Notes: a model not told the origin generated them from the sequence alone. 64,000 nucleotides of DNA from Curvibacter cyanobacteriorum (GCF_028649475.1 NZ_JAQSIP010000004.1:1-64000), one strand, 5' to 3'; positions 31,249 through 40,364 are shown, numbered from the stretch's first letter. Translations and numbers: made by a program.

Positions 31249-31254
31249 ATTGTC
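31249..31254 (-). promoter_or_regulatory. Candidate -10 box of hemE
   Basis: GACAAT on the minus strand, with 6 nt between the box and the A of the start codon at 31242. That distance would place transcription initiation on the ATG. srkA has the same hexamer at the same distance. Confidence 0.45.
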
Positions 31255-31346
31255 GCAGCAGTGCCCACGGGCGCGAGGCACCGCTTTCTTGAACCAAGTC
31301 AAGGGCGCTGCAATGACCGGCCTGCACCGGCCCTCGGGGCGGCGTT

Positions 31347-31679
31347 TCAGGCCGGCGGCAGCGCCTGGGCCAGCCACTGCGACACCGTCTCGGTGTCGGT
31401 CGGTCGCACCAGGCGACCGGTTTCCTGGCCATTCACCAGCGCGATCAGTGTGGGCCAGAGCTTGACCCCAAACGAGCGGCCCAGCGGGCGCCCTGCGCCG
31501 TCCTCGATCAGGCAGTGGCGCACGCCTGGGTGGCGCGCCAGGGCCTCGGTCACAGGCGTCTGCGCCGCCCGGCAGTGGCCGCACCAGTCGGTGCCGAACT
31601 GCAGCACGGTGACCCCGGACCAGGTGTCGACGTCCGCGCGGCTGGGGGCTTCGGGGGAATAACTCAGTTCAGAGGCCAT
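31347..31679 (-). CDS. Thioredoxin-family protein
   Basis: 110 aa, a single thioredoxin fold. The active site is [16 protein letters not shown], that is WCGHC, more like the PDI/DsbA-type CGHC than thioredoxin CGPC, which tends to give a more oxidising potential. A cis-proline follows in [15 protein letters not shown]. There is no signal peptide, so it is probably cytoplasmic unless the start is wrong; ATG 31679 was chosen, and no Shine-Dalgarno is visible. It lies 23 nt after the dsbD stop on the same strand, suggesting a redox operon. Confidence 0.85.
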   Translation of the reverse strand: MASELSYSPEAPSRADVDTWSGVTVLQFGTDWCGHCRAAQTPVTEALARHPGVRHCLIEDGAGRPLGRSFGVKLWPTLIALVNGQETGRLVRPTDTETVSQWLAQALPPA

Positions 31680-31702
31680 GGCAGTGCAGGAGGAGGAAAG
31701 TG

Positions 31703-34018
31703 TCAAGTGGGGGGCAGGGCCAGGGCTTGGCGCACCTCGGCCACGCTCAGCAGTTCGGACAGCACCACGGGCGCCTGGCCCGGGCGCAGCACCACGTACA
31801 CCGGCACCCCGCTGCGGCCCAGCGCCTTCAGGGCCTGGGTGATCGCGGGGTCCTGCCGGGTCCAGTCGGCGCGCAGCAGGGCCACGCGCTGGTCGGCCAT
31901 GTCCTTGAGCAGTGCCGCGTTCGCCAGGGTGCCGCGCTTGTTGACTTGGCAGGTCACGCACCAGGCGGCGGTGAAGTCGATGAACACCGGGCGTCCCTCG
32001 GCCACCAGGGCCTGGGCCCGGGCTTCGGACCAGGGGGCCCAGCCCGACGCCGCCGGGGCGTCTGCGTTGCGGGCGGCGCTGGGGGCCGCCTCCGGCGGCG
32101 GGTTCAGGTTGGGGCCCAGGGCCCAGCCCAGCCACAGCAACAAGGCCGCGCTGACCGCGCTCAGCCCGAGGCGGCCCGCACCGGGGCGGCTCAGGGCCCA
32201 GGCCAGCGCGCTCAGGGCCACCAGCAGGGCCAGCAGCGAGCCGGCCCCGTCGATGCCGCTTTGCTGGCCCAGCACCCAGACCAGCCAGGCCACGGTGCCA
32301 AACATCGGGAAGGCCATCAGCTGGCGGAAGGTCTGCATCCAGGCGCCGGGCTTGGGCAGGCGCCGCGCCAGGCCATCGCTCAGGCCCGGCAGCAGCGCCA
32401 CCGCCAGGTAAGGCAGGGCCATGCCCAGCCCCAGGGCGACAAAAATGGCCAGCGCTTGCAGCGCCGGCAAGGCCACGGCAAAGCCCAGCGAGGCGCCCAT
32501 GAACGGGGCCGTGCAGGGCGAGGCAATGGCCACTGCCAGCACGCCCGACCAGGCCGCATCGGCCACCGGGTGGCGCGCCTGCGCGCTGGCCACGCGGCTG
32601 GGCAGCCAGTGGCCGAACTCAAACACGCCGGCCAGGTTCAGCCCGATCACCGTGAACAACGCGGCCAGCCCGGCCACCACCCACGGCGACTGCAGCTGAA
32701 AGCCCCAGCCCAGCTGCGCCCCGCCCGCGCGCAGCGCCAGCATCAGCCCGCCGAGCGCGGCAAACGACAGCACCACGCCCGTGGTGTAGGCCAGGCCTTG
32801 CAGGCGCAGGGCCCGCGCGCCGTCGGCACCGCTGTGGCGCGAAAAGCCCAGCAACTTGATCGCCAGCACCGGGAACACGCAGGGCATGAGGTTCAACACC
32901 AGGCCCCCGACCAGGGCCCCGAGCAAGGCCAGGGCCCAGGCCAGCGGCCCGACCGGGGTGCTGGCGGGCAGCGGTTCGGGGCGGGCGGCGGTGGCCTGGT
33001 TGGCGGCCAGGGCGGCACTCAGCGCGGGCGACACCGCGCTGGGCGCGGCCACGGGCGGCCACTCGCCCTGCACGCTCAGCTGGGCCCGGTAGGCTGGGCT
33101 GCCGGCTTGCGGGCTGGGCAGCACCACGGTCAGTTGGCCGGGGCTGCTGCTGCGCTGGGCCGACAGCGGCACCTCGGTGGTCCACACGGCGCCGTCCCAG
33201 CGCGCGGGGCTGGGAGCCGCGATGTCGAGCACCTCGGCGTCTTCGGGGAACAGTTCCAGCGCCTGCCCGCGCCAGGCGGCGGGCAGACCGGCGATGCGCA
33301 GGCTCAGGGTCTGGCCCGCCACACGTGCGCTGTGCTCGCCTTTCAGGGCCTGGGGCTGCGCCGCCCGGGCGGCGGCAAACGCGGGCGCCTGGGCCGCGGT
33401 GGAGCCCGCCACCGGCACGTCCAGGGCCAGGTCGGCTTGCTCGGGGATGCACTCCTCGCGGCACACCAGCCACTGCGCATGCAGGCGGACCGGCAAGGTG
33501 TCGCCCGTGGCCCGCCAGTCGCGGCTGACCTGCACCGGCACCGGCAGCAACACCGTGTTCTCGTAGCCCAGGTTGGCCAGTTGGCCGATGCGGATCTTGT
33601 GCGGCACCGGCCAGTCGATCTCGCCCGCGCTCAGGCCCGCCGGCAGTTGCCAGCTCAGCTGGGTGGGCAGGCCGGAATCCCCGGGGTTCTTCCAGTAGGT
33701 GTGCCAGCCCGGCTGGTGGCGCAGGCTCAGGCCCAGCCACAGCGGCTGGCCGGGGCCCACGCCCTGGGGGGCCAGGGCCACCAGTTCGGCGGTGACCCGT
33801 GGGGTGGTGACGCTGGCGCTGGCGGCGCCGCTGAGGGCCCGGCTGCTGCTGTGGGGGCCCGGGCGCAGCTCCAGCTGGGCCGAGGCGGGGGCGGCGAACA
33901 GGCCGCTCAGCGCCACCAGAGCGCACAGGCTGGCGCTCAGGTGGGGGCCCAGGCCCGTGCCCAGGCGGAGGGCCTGGCGTTCGGGGCGGCGCCGGTCAAA
34001 CAAAGTGGTGTGCAACAT
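31703..34018 (-). CDS. dsbD: Thiol:disulfide interchange protein DsbD (ScsB-like)
   Basis: 771 aa, longer than E. coli DsbD (565). It carries electrons from cytoplasmic thioredoxin across the inner membrane to periplasmic substrates. Signal peptide to about residue 48 (APASAQLE); a large periplasmic region (about 50-355) with HQPGWHTYWKNPGDSGLP and the cysteine pair CREECIPEQ; a membrane domain with eight or so helices (about 360-640) holding LMPCVFPVLAIK and SPCTAPFMGASLG, the two transmembrane cysteines; and a C-terminal thioredoxin domain with FTAAWCVTCQVNKRG. The long N-terminal domain resembles ScsB. It is co-oriented with the thioredoxin gene. Confidence 0.93.
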   Translation of the reverse strand: MLHTTLFDRRRPERQALRLGTGLGPHLSASLCALVALSGLFAAPASAQLELRPGPHSSSRALSGAASASVTTPRVTAELVALAPQGVGPGQPLWLGLSLRHQPGWHTYWKNPGDSGLPTQLSWQLPAGLSAGEIDWPVPHKIRIGQLANLGYENTVLLPVPVQVSRDWRATGDTLPVRLHAQWLVCREECIPEQADLALDVPVAGSTAAQAPAFAAARAAQPQALKGEHSARVAGQTLSLRIAGLPAAWRGQALELFPEDAEVLDIAAPSPARWDGAVWTTEVPLSAQRSSSPGQLTVVLPSPQAGSPAYRAQLSVQGEWPPVAAPSAVSPALSAALAANQATAARPEPLPASTPVGPLAWALALLGALVGGLVLNLMPCVFPVLAIKLLGFSRHSGADGARALRLQGLAYTTGVVLSFAALGGLMLALRAGGAQLGWGFQLQSPWVVAGLAALFTVIGLNLAGVFEFGHWLPSRVASAQARHPVADAAWSGVLAVAIASPCTAPFMGASLGFAVALPALQALAIFVALGLGMALPYLAVALLPGLSDGLARRLPKPGAWMQTFRQLMAFPMFGTVAWLVWVLGQQSGIDGAGSLLALLVALSALAWALSRPGAGRLGLSAVSAALLLWLGWALGPNLNPPPEAAPSAARNADAPAASGWAPWSEARAQALVAEGRPVFIDFTAAWCVTCQVNKRGTLANAALLKDMADQRVALLRADWTRQDPAITQALKALGRSGVPVYVVLRPGQAPVVLSELLSVAEVRQALALPPT

Positions 34019-34060
34019 GGACTGGGTGGGAGCGTGGCGGGGGCGGTAAGTTCCGGCGGC

Positions 34061-34816
34061 TCAGGCCGCAAACCCCAGCACCACGCGGCGCGATTGGGCG
34101 CTTTTCTTCTCGATCTTGGTGACCACCACGGTGCCGATCTCGGCGGTGTTGCTCACATGGGTGCCGCCGCAGGGCTGCAGGTCGACCGCCTGGTCGCTGC
34201 CGGGCAGGGCGGCGATGTGGATGGTGCGCACCTGGCCGCTGCCGCGCGGCGGCTGCACCGACATGCTTTTGACCAGCGCCGGGTTGGCGTCGAGTTCGGC
34301 GTCGCTGACCGCGCCCACCGTCACGGGCAAAGCGGCCGCCACCAGGCGGGCCAGGCCCGCGTTGAGCACGTCTTTGTCCAGCGGCTCGGTCATGTGGAAG
34401 TCCAGGCGCGCCGCATCGGCCGTGATGGAACAGCCATTGACCGGCTGCGCCACCAGGTGGCACAGCAGGTGGGTGCTGGTGTGAAAGCGCATCGGCCGGT
34501 GGCGGCGTGCCCAGTCGATGCGCGCGGTCAGGGCTTGGCCGACCTGCAGCTCGGCCAGCAGGGTCTCCTGGCCCGGCGCCGGCAGGTGCGCGATGTCGGC
34601 CGTGGCCTGGCCCTGTTCGTCTTTGACCTTGCGGGTGTCGGCAATCGCCAGCGTGCGGCCGTCGGCCAGCACCAGCCAGCCACTGTCGCCGGCCTGGCCG
34701 CCGCCCAGCGGGTAGAACACCGTGCGGTCCAGCACCACGCCGGCCTCGCTGAGGGCGGTCACGGTGGCGCTGCATTCGCGCAGCTGGGCATCTTGGCGGA
34801 ACAGGTCTTGGGTCAT
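34061..34816 (-). CDS. alaX: Alanyl-tRNA editing protein AlaX
   Basis: 251 aa, free-standing editing domain of the AlaX-II/L type. It hydrolyses Ser- or Gly-tRNA(Ala) mischarged by alanyl-tRNA synthetase. The zinc ligands are in HTSTHLL (HxxxH, about 113) and CGGTHVSN (CxxxH, about 216). The N-terminal part has DRTVFYPLGGGQAGDSGWL, the second-domain motif found in longer AlaX proteins. The ATG at 34816 overlaps the LysR stop (ATGA), so it is translated in tandem with the regulator upstream. A TACCAT box lies 7 nt upstream as well. Confidence 0.94.
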   Translation of the reverse strand: MTQDLFRQDAQLRECSATVTALSEAGVVLDRTVFYPLGGGQAGDSGWLVLADGRTLAIADTRKVKDEQGQATADIAHLPAPGQETLLAELQVGQALTARIDWARRHRPMRFHTSTHLLCHLVAQPVNGCSITADAARLDFHMTEPLDKDVLNAGLARLVAAALPVTVGAVSDAELDANPALVKSMSVQPPRGSGQVRTIHIAALPGSDQAVDLQPCGGTHVSNTAEIGTVVVTKIEKKSAQSRRVVLGFAA

Positions 34817-35769
34817 GGCGTCGATGGTAGCGAAGCTGGCGCGGGTCTGCGCTCGTCCAGGCCCATGCCCGACTGCTGGCAGCGCTGGGCCAGGGCGTCG
34901 ATCAGGGCCCGCACCCGCGCCGGCACAAAGCGGTTGCTGGGCAGCACCGCGTGCAGCGGCATGGTGATGCCCTGCCAGTCGGGCAACACGCGCACCAGGG
35001 CGCCACTGGCCAGGTCGGCGTGCAGGTCGACCTCGCTTTTGCAAATCAGGCCGTGGCCCGCCAAGGCCCAGCGGTGGGCGATCTCGGCGTCGTCCACGCT
35101 GCGCCGGCCGTGCACGCGCACGGTCAGCTGCTCGCGCCCGTCGCTGCGGGTGAACGGCCATTGCAGCAGGCGCCGCCCGCGCACCATGAAGCTCAGGCAT
35201 TCGTGCTGGCTCAGTTCGCTGGGGTGTTGCGGGGCGCCGTGGCGTGCCAGGTAGGCGGGGGCCGCGCACAGCACGCGGCGCGTGGTCAGCAGGCGCCTGG
35301 CCACCAGGCGCGAGTCGTCCAGCTCGCCGTAGCGCAGCGCCACGTCCACCTGGTCGCGCACCACATCGGCCAGGCTGTCACTGACCGCCAGCTGCAGTTC
35401 AACGCCGGGGTGGGCGTGCAGGAAGTCGTCCAGCCAGTCCAGCAGCACGCGCCGGGTGAGGTCGCTGGGGGCGGCCAGGCGCACCGTGCCCAGCAGCTGG
35501 GCGCCGCCCTCGCTGAGCTGGGCCTGGCCCTCGCTGAGCAGGTCCAGCGCCCGGCGCGCATAGCCGGTGAACAGCTCGCCCTCGGCGGTGATGCGCATGC
35601 TGCGGGTGCTGCGCTCGAACAGGCGCGCCCCCAGCCGGGCCTCCAGCTTCTTCAGCGCGGCACTGGCCGCCGCCGGGCTGATGTGCAAACGGGCCGCGCT
35701 GGCCGTCAGGCTGCCGGTGTCGGCGCAGGCCAGGGCCACACGCAGCTCGTCTAGATTTTCAATTTTCAT
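34813..35769 (-). CDS. LysR-family transcriptional regulator
   Basis: 318 aa. The N-terminal winged helix covers residues 1-60 (LRVALACADTGSLTASAARL, AASAALKKLEARLGARLFER), and the effector-binding domain spans about 90-295. It is of the group with GTVRLAAPSDLTRRVLLDWLDDFL. It is divergent from the MDR oxidoreductase gene with a 92-nt gap, which is the usual arrangement for a LysR regulator and its target, and it overlaps alaX by 4 nt. The ATG at 35769 sits inside a TTCATTTGAA palindrome that may be its own operator. Confidence 0.9.
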   Translation of the reverse strand: MKIENLDELRVALACADTGSLTASAARLHISPAAASAALKKLEARLGARLFERSTRSMRITAEGELFTGYARRALDLLSEGQAQLSEGGAQLLGTVRLAAPSDLTRRVLLDWLDDFLHAHPGVELQLAVSDSLADVVRDQVDVALRYGELDDSRLVARRLLTTRRVLCAAPAYLARHGAPQHPSELSQHECLSFMVRGRRLLQWPFTRSDGREQLTVRVHGRRSVDDAEIAHRWALAGHGLICKSEVDLHADLASGALVRVLPDWQGITMPLHAVLPSNRFVPARVRALIDALAQRCQQSGMGLDERRPAPASLPSTP

Positions 35770-35854
35770 TTGAAACTGATGCCTTTTTGGACGGGTTTAT
35801 CTGCTGGCAGCGCGGGATTAGATTCTCCCCCATCCCTTGATTTTTCATTTGGAA
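35765..35854. promoter_or_regulatory. Divergent LysR/oxidoreductase control region
   Basis: TTCATTTGAA (35765-35774, palindromic) overlaps the LysR start, and TTCATTTGGAA (35844-35854) lies just before the oxidoreductase start, next to its ribosome binding site. Two copies of the same motif at the two gene starts are a plausible operator pair. A TAGATT box lies at 35819-35824. Confidence 0.4.
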
Positions 35855-35861
35855 GCACGCC

Positions 35862-36929
35862 ATGACCTCTGCCATCAACCCCGCCACCATGCAAGCCGTG
35901 GGCTACCACCAGCCCCTGCCCATCGACCACCCCGAATCCCTGCAGGACCTGCGCCTGCCCGCCCCGCAGGCCAGCGAGCTGGACCCGCACGACCTGCTGG
36001 TGGCGGTGTCGGCGGTGTCGGTCAACCCGGTCGACACCAAGGTGCGCCGCAGCCGTGCGCCCGCGCCGGGCCAGGCCGAGGTGCTGGGCTGGGACGCGGT
36101 GGGCACGGTGCAGGCCGTGGGCTCGGCGGTCAGCCTGTTTCAGCCCGGCGACCGCGTCTGGTACGCGGGCAGCATCGTGCGCCCGGGCAGCAATGCCCAG
36201 CTGCAGCGCGTGGACGAGCGCATCGTGGGGCGCGCCCCGCGCACCCTGAGCGACGCGCAGGCGGCAGCGCTGCCGTTGACCGCCATCACCGCCTGGGAGC
36301 TGCTGTTTGACCGCTTTGGCGTGCCGCTGCAGGCCGACGCGGCCGGTGGCGCGGGCCAGACGCTGCTGATCGTGGGCGCCGCCGGGGGCGTGGGCTCGAT
36401 CCTGATCCAGCTGGCGCGCCAACTGACCGGCCTGACCGTGGTGGCCACCGCGTCGCGCCCCGAAACCCGCCAGTGGTGCCTGGACCTGGGCGCCCACCAG
36501 GTGATTGACCACCACCAGCCCTGGGCCCCGCAGCTGCAGGCGGCAGGCGTGGGCCCGGTGCACCGGGTGGCGTCGCTGACCCACACCGGCCAGCATGTGG
36601 CGCAGATCATCGACGCCTTGGCCCCCCAGGGGCAACTGGGCCTGATCGACGACTTCGAGCCCGGCGCGGTCGACCTGATGGCCTTCAAGGCCAAGTGCCT
36701 GAGCCTGCACTGGGAGCTGATGTTCACGCGCAGTCGCTTCGGCACCCCCGACATGGTCCAGCAGCACCAGTTGCTGCAACGGGTCAGCGAGCTGGTTGAC
36801 GCCGGCCGCCTGCGCAGCACCGAGGGCGAGCACATGGGCGCCATCAACGCGGCCAACCTGCGCCGGGCCCACGCCTGGATCGAGTCGGGCCGCGCGCGCG
36901 GCAAGGTGGTCCTGCAGGGCTGGGCCTGA
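35862..36929 (+). CDS. MDR-family zinc-type alcohol dehydrogenase/quinone oxidoreductase
   Basis: 355 aa. Medium-chain dehydrogenase fold: GroES-like N-terminal domain with VNPVDTKVRRS and EVLGWDAVGTVQAVG, then the NADPH-binding Rossmann domain with GAAGGVGSILIQLARQL. There is no catalytic zinc cysteine set, so it belongs with the zinc-free quinone-oxidoreductase-like group despite the name. The N-terminus MQAVGYHQPLPIDHPESLQD at the tenth codon is typical of the ZADH subfamily. The start ATG 35862 has GGAAG 8 nt upstream. It reduces quinones or enones in the cytoplasm with NADPH; substrate unknown. LysR control is likely from the divergent gene. Confidence 0.88.
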   Translation: MTSAINPATMQAVGYHQPLPIDHPESLQDLRLPAPQASELDPHDLLVAVSAVSVNPVDTKVRRSRAPAPGQAEVLGWDAVGTVQAVGSAVSLFQPGDRVWYAGSIVRPGSNAQLQRVDERIVGRAPRTLSDAQAAALPLTAITAWELLFDRFGVPLQADAAGGAGQTLLIVGAAGGVGSILIQLARQLTGLTVVATASRPETRQWCLDLGAHQVIDHHQPWAPQLQAAGVGPVHRVASLTHTGQHVAQIIDALAPQGQLGLIDDFEPGAVDLMAFKAKCLSLHWELMFTRSRFGTPDMVQQHQLLQRVSELVDAGRLRSTEGEHMGAINAANLRRAHAWIESGRARGKVVLQGWA

Positions 36930-36948
36930 CCGGGCGCCCGCGGCGCGC

Positions 36949-39273
36949 TCAGCCCCCCGAGACCGGTGCGGGCGGCGGTAGCGGCGGCGGGAGCGGCGCG
37001 TGGGCCGTGTCGGCCGCCGTCGGCTCGGCGCGCCGGTCCGGGCCCGGGCCGAGCCCGCCTGCGGGCAGCGCGGCAAAGAATTCATAGCGGTTGCGGCCGC
37101 CTCGCTTGGCCTGGTACATCGCTGTGTCGGCGTGTTTGATCAGCCGGTCGGCGGTGTCCCCGTCGCTCGGGTACAGCGCCAGGCCCAGGCTGATCGAGAC
37201 GCTGACCTCCTGACCCGCCACCCGGCAGGGCTGGGCCACGCGGGCCAGCACCTTGTCCGCCACCGCGGCCAGGTCGCTGGGGGCGTCGAGCTGGCCGATC
37301 AGCATCACGAACTCGTCGCCCCCGAGGCGGCAAATGGTGTCGCACTGGCGCAGCGTGGCTTGCAGGCGGCGTGCCACCTCGCGCAGCAAGTCGTCGCCCG
37401 CCGCGTGACCCAGGGTGTCGTTGATCTCCTTGAAGTGGTCGAGGTCCAGGAACATCACCCCAAACTGCCGCCCCTCGCGCTGGCCCAACTCGCAGGCCTG
37501 GGTGATGCGGTCTTGCAGCAGCACCCGGTTGGGCAGGTCGGTCAGCGCGTCGTGGTGGGCCAGGTGGGCCATGCGCTGGGCCATGGCGCGGGCCTCGCGC
37601 ACGTCCTGGAACACCATCACCGCGCCCATCAGGCGGCCGTCGCGGCCAAAGATCGGGGCGACCGAGTCCTGGATCGGGTAGAGCGCCCCGTCGGCGCCCC
37701 GCAGCAGCGCCATGCTGGGCAGGCCCGACACCCGTTGCTCGCGCAGGCAGCGCTGCACCGGGCTGTCCAGGCGCTGCTGGGTTTCCTGGTCGAACAGCAC
37801 GATCACCTCGTCAAAATCGCGCCCGCGCCAGCTCTCGACCGGGGCCCCCAGCAGACTGGCGGCCACCGGGTTGAGGTACTGCACGCGGCCGTCGGCATCG
37901 CAGGCCACCACGCCGTCGCCGATCGAGTGCAGCGTCACTTCGGTGAACTCGCGTTCGGCCGCGAACAGGGCCAGGCGCTGCTGCTCGGTCACGTCCTCGA
38001 TCACCGCCAGCGCGCGGCTGGGTTGGCCGTGTTCATCGCGCTCCCACACCGCCGACAGGCGCGCCTCGATGGTCTCGCCGCGGGCGGTCAGCCATTGGCA
38101 GGCTTCGTCCTGGCAATGGCCGTGGCGGCGCAAGGCGGGCAGCACCTGTTCATTCAGGCGGCGTGCCGATTCGGGGGGCATGAAGGCCGTGAAGGGCTGC
38201 TGCAGCACCTCCTCGGGGCGGCGCCCGAGCTTCTCCAGCCACCAGTCGCTGGCGCTGACCAGGCGCCCATCGGGCAGGAAAGACATCAGCAGGGCCGGGG
38301 TGCGCGCGTACAGGGTGCGAAAACGCTGCTCGCTGGCGCGCAGCTCGCGCAGGCTCTGGCGGTAGCCTTCCATCGCGGTGGCCAGCAGGATCGGTGGCAC
38401 GATGACCGCCAGGATCGGCAGGTAAAACAGCACGTGCTGCCAGTGCAGGGTGGTGGCGGGGGGCACCAGCAAGCCCAGCCCGATCTGAGTGCCGGTCAGC
38501 ACCGAGGTCATGAGGTTGGCCACGGCGGTCAGCGCAAAGCCCTGGCGCAGCGCCATCAGCACCAGGGGCAGCGCGATGTACACAAAGGGGTAGGGCACGG
38601 CCAGCGGCACCACCAGTGACACGCCGGCGCTGAGCAGCAGCAAGGAGACCGCCTCCAGCGTGGCCAGCTGGCGCCACACGGCGCGCCGGCCCTGGCGCAG
38701 CAGCACCAGCACCAGGGGCAGCATGGAGATGCTGCCAATCAGCCCCCCTTCCAGCCAGCGCGGCCACAGGTAGGCAAAGGTCGGTTCGCTGCAGCTGGCC
38801 AGCAGCGCCGCCCCCAGCACCGACCCCACCAGTGCCGGCAGCACCCCGGCCAGCAACAGGCCCTTGGCCAGCAGCGCGGGGCTGTGCAGCAGATCGGGGC
38901 CCCGCATCAGTGAGCGCAGCGCCCAGGCCGCCAGCGCGGTTTCGGTCAGGTTGGCGGGCACGAAGGTCAGCGCGATCAGCCAGTCGTCCCCCAGCGCCAG
39001 GTTGACGCCCAGGTTAGCGGCCATCATCAGCGGCAGCATCAGCCAGGCGTCGCGCGGGGGGCGCCGGGCCAGCGCCCAGGCGCCGGCCAGGTTGGCGTAC
39101 CAGAGCGTGGCCACGCTGCCGGGCAGGCGCGACACCTCGATGCCCAGCCAGGCCAGCGCCGCGTACACCAGGGCCGCCCCACCGGCGGCCAGCCACAGCG
39201 GCGGCTGCGGGCGGCGGTGCGGGGGCACCGGGGGCGGGCCGGTGTCCTGGGGGCGGGGTTCAGCCCGCATCAT
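36949..39273 (-). CDS. MASE1-PAS-PAS-GGDEF diguanylate cyclase
   Basis: 774 aa. The N-terminal MASE1 membrane sensor has about eight helices (25-310; WLAAGGAALVYAALAWLGIEV). Then two PAS domains (about 320-435 and 445-575) and a GGDEF domain (about 590-745) with HHDALTDLPNRVLLQDRI, LDLDHFKEINDTLGH and the intact active site RLGGDEFVML (about 649), so it should make c-di-GMP. The product inhibition site RxxD is not evident just before GGDEF. The tail is Pro-rich. Its start overlaps the stop of the solute-binding protein gene by 14 nt, suggesting that the two act together. Confidence 0.93.
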   Translation of the reverse strand: MMRAEPRPQDTGPPPVPPHRRPQPPLWLAAGGAALVYAALAWLGIEVSRLPGSVATLWYANLAGAWALARRPPRDAWLMLPLMMAANLGVNLALGDDWLIALTFVPANLTETALAAWALRSLMRGPDLLHSPALLAKGLLLAGVLPALVGSVLGAALLASCSEPTFAYLWPRWLEGGLIGSISMLPLVLVLLRQGRRAVWRQLATLEAVSLLLLSAGVSLVVPLAVPYPFVYIALPLVLMALRQGFALTAVANLMTSVLTGTQIGLGLLVPPATTLHWQHVLFYLPILAVIVPPILLATAMEGYRQSLRELRASEQRFRTLYARTPALLMSFLPDGRLVSASDWWLEKLGRRPEEVLQQPFTAFMPPESARRLNEQVLPALRRHGHCQDEACQWLTARGETIEARLSAVWERDEHGQPSRALAVIEDVTEQQRLALFAAEREFTEVTLHSIGDGVVACDADGRVQYLNPVAASLLGAPVESWRGRDFDEVIVLFDQETQQRLDSPVQRCLREQRVSGLPSMALLRGADGALYPIQDSVAPIFGRDGRLMGAVMVFQDVREARAMAQRMAHLAHHDALTDLPNRVLLQDRITQACELGQREGRQFGVMFLDLDHFKEINDTLGHAAGDDLLREVARRLQATLRQCDTICRLGGDEFVMLIGQLDAPSDLAAVADKVLARVAQPCRVAGQEVSVSISLGLALYPSDGDTADRLIKHADTAMYQAKRGGRNRYEFFAALPAGGLGPGPDRRAEPTAADTAHAPLPPPLPPPAPVSGG

Positions 39274-40219
39274 GGACCGATTCCCGCTGGCGCCACCAGG
39301 CCACCGCCAAGCCCAGCACGGCCAGCGCGGCCAGGGCCGTGCCCAGCCGGATCAGCCAGCGCGCCCGGGGGTCCTCGCCGCGTTGCTGACGGCCCTCCAG
39401 CCATTGCCGGCGCAGGGTCTGGCGTTGTGCCTCGGGCAGCAGGCGCAGCCCCTCTTCGAGCCGCTCGCCGATGTCCGGCCGCGACTTCAGAAAAGCAAAG
39501 CTCAGCGGGTACTCGAACCCGATGCCGGCGTGCACCTTGAAGGCGTCCAGGCCCAGCCGGTCGGCGACAAAGTGCACGCTGGCGACGTCGGCCACCACCG
39601 CGCTGACCTGGCCGAGGCGCAGTTTCTGCAGGCCTTCAGCGTCGTCGTTCACCGACACCCATTGCACGGCGGGGTATTTCTCGCGGGCGAAGGCCTCGAC
39701 CGCGTAGCCGCGCCCCACGGCCACCGGGCGGCCCTGGAAGTCCAGCAGGGTGGGCTGCTGGCCCGTGGGCAGGGTCACCAGCACCGCGGGCACCGTGGCG
39801 TAGGCACGCGTGAAACCGAGCACCTTGGCGCGCTCGGGCGTCGGGCGCAGGGAGGAGATCAGGTCCACCTCGCCGCGCTGGGCCGCCGCCAGGATCTCAT
39901 TGAGCGGGCGCGGGGGAAGCATCTCAAGCTGCAGGTTGGCGTGTTCGGCCAGCGCCGCCAGCATGTCCATCGACAGGCCGCGCACCACGCCGTCGCTGTC
40001 TTCGTAGATGAAGGGGCCGTAGTCTTTTTCAGGTGCGAAACGCACCTTCAGCGGGGGCCCCTGGGGGCCATGGTCGGCGGCTGCGGGCGTTGGGGCCAGC
40101 GGCGCCAGGGTCAGCACCGCGGCGGCCAGCAGGGCCGGCCCGGCGCGGGCAAAGCGCGGCCTGACACCCCGCAAGGGGGCTTTGGAAACGAGCGGTGCTT
40201 GTTCTCCCTTGCCCTGCAT
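39260..40219 (-). CDS. Periplasmic solute-binding (SBP family 3) sensor-like protein with C-terminal membrane helix
   Basis: 319 aa from ATG 40219. A signal segment (about 20-47, PAAADH) is followed by an SBP_bac_3 domain (VRFAPEKDYGPFIYED, GLSMDMLAALAEHANLQLEML, GEVDLISSLRPTPERAKVLGFTRAY, VGRGYAVEAF). Unlike transporter-associated proteins of this family it ends in a hydrophobic helix LIRLGTALAALAVLGLAVAWW and a short basic tail, so it is tethered in the membrane. No ABC permease is nearby. Overlap with the diguanylate cyclase suggests it gives that enzyme a ligand signal. The longer in-frame ATG at 40267 is less likely. Confidence 0.85.
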   Translation of the reverse strand: MQGKGEQAPLVSKAPLRGVRPRFARAGPALLAAAVLTLAPLAPTPAAADHGPQGPPLKVRFAPEKDYGPFIYEDSDGVVRGLSMDMLAALAEHANLQLEMLPPRPLNEILAAAQRGEVDLISSLRPTPERAKVLGFTRAYATVPAVLVTLPTGQQPTLLDFQGRPVAVGRGYAVEAFAREKYPAVQWVSVNDDAEGLQKLRLGQVSAVVADVASVHFVADRLGLDAFKVHAGIGFEYPLSFAFLKSRPDIGERLEEGLRLLPEAQRQTLRRQWLEGRQQRGEDPRARWLIRLGTALAALAVLGLAVAWWRQRESVHDAG

Positions 40220-40364
40220 GGTTGACGACTTTCCTTGTTCGGACGCGACTGACCGGGGACCACACACCCCATTCTGGAGGAATCATCCGCGCGTTACAAG
40301 TTGTTGCGCCCGCAGCGTTTCGGGTCGCCATGGCGCGGGCCCGGGCCCCGGGCGCGGTGCGTCG

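Noticed and set aside
31700-35254. 1184-codon plus-strand frame opposite dsbD, alaX and LysR
   Set aside because: Three well-supported genes occupy the other strand; the frame is Gln/Gly/Arg/Ala low complexity with no domain.
35862-36929. Zinc-dependent alcohol dehydrogenase with a catalytic zinc site
   Set aside because: The expected cysteine/histidine zinc ligands are not present in the N-terminal half; only the MDR fold is supported.
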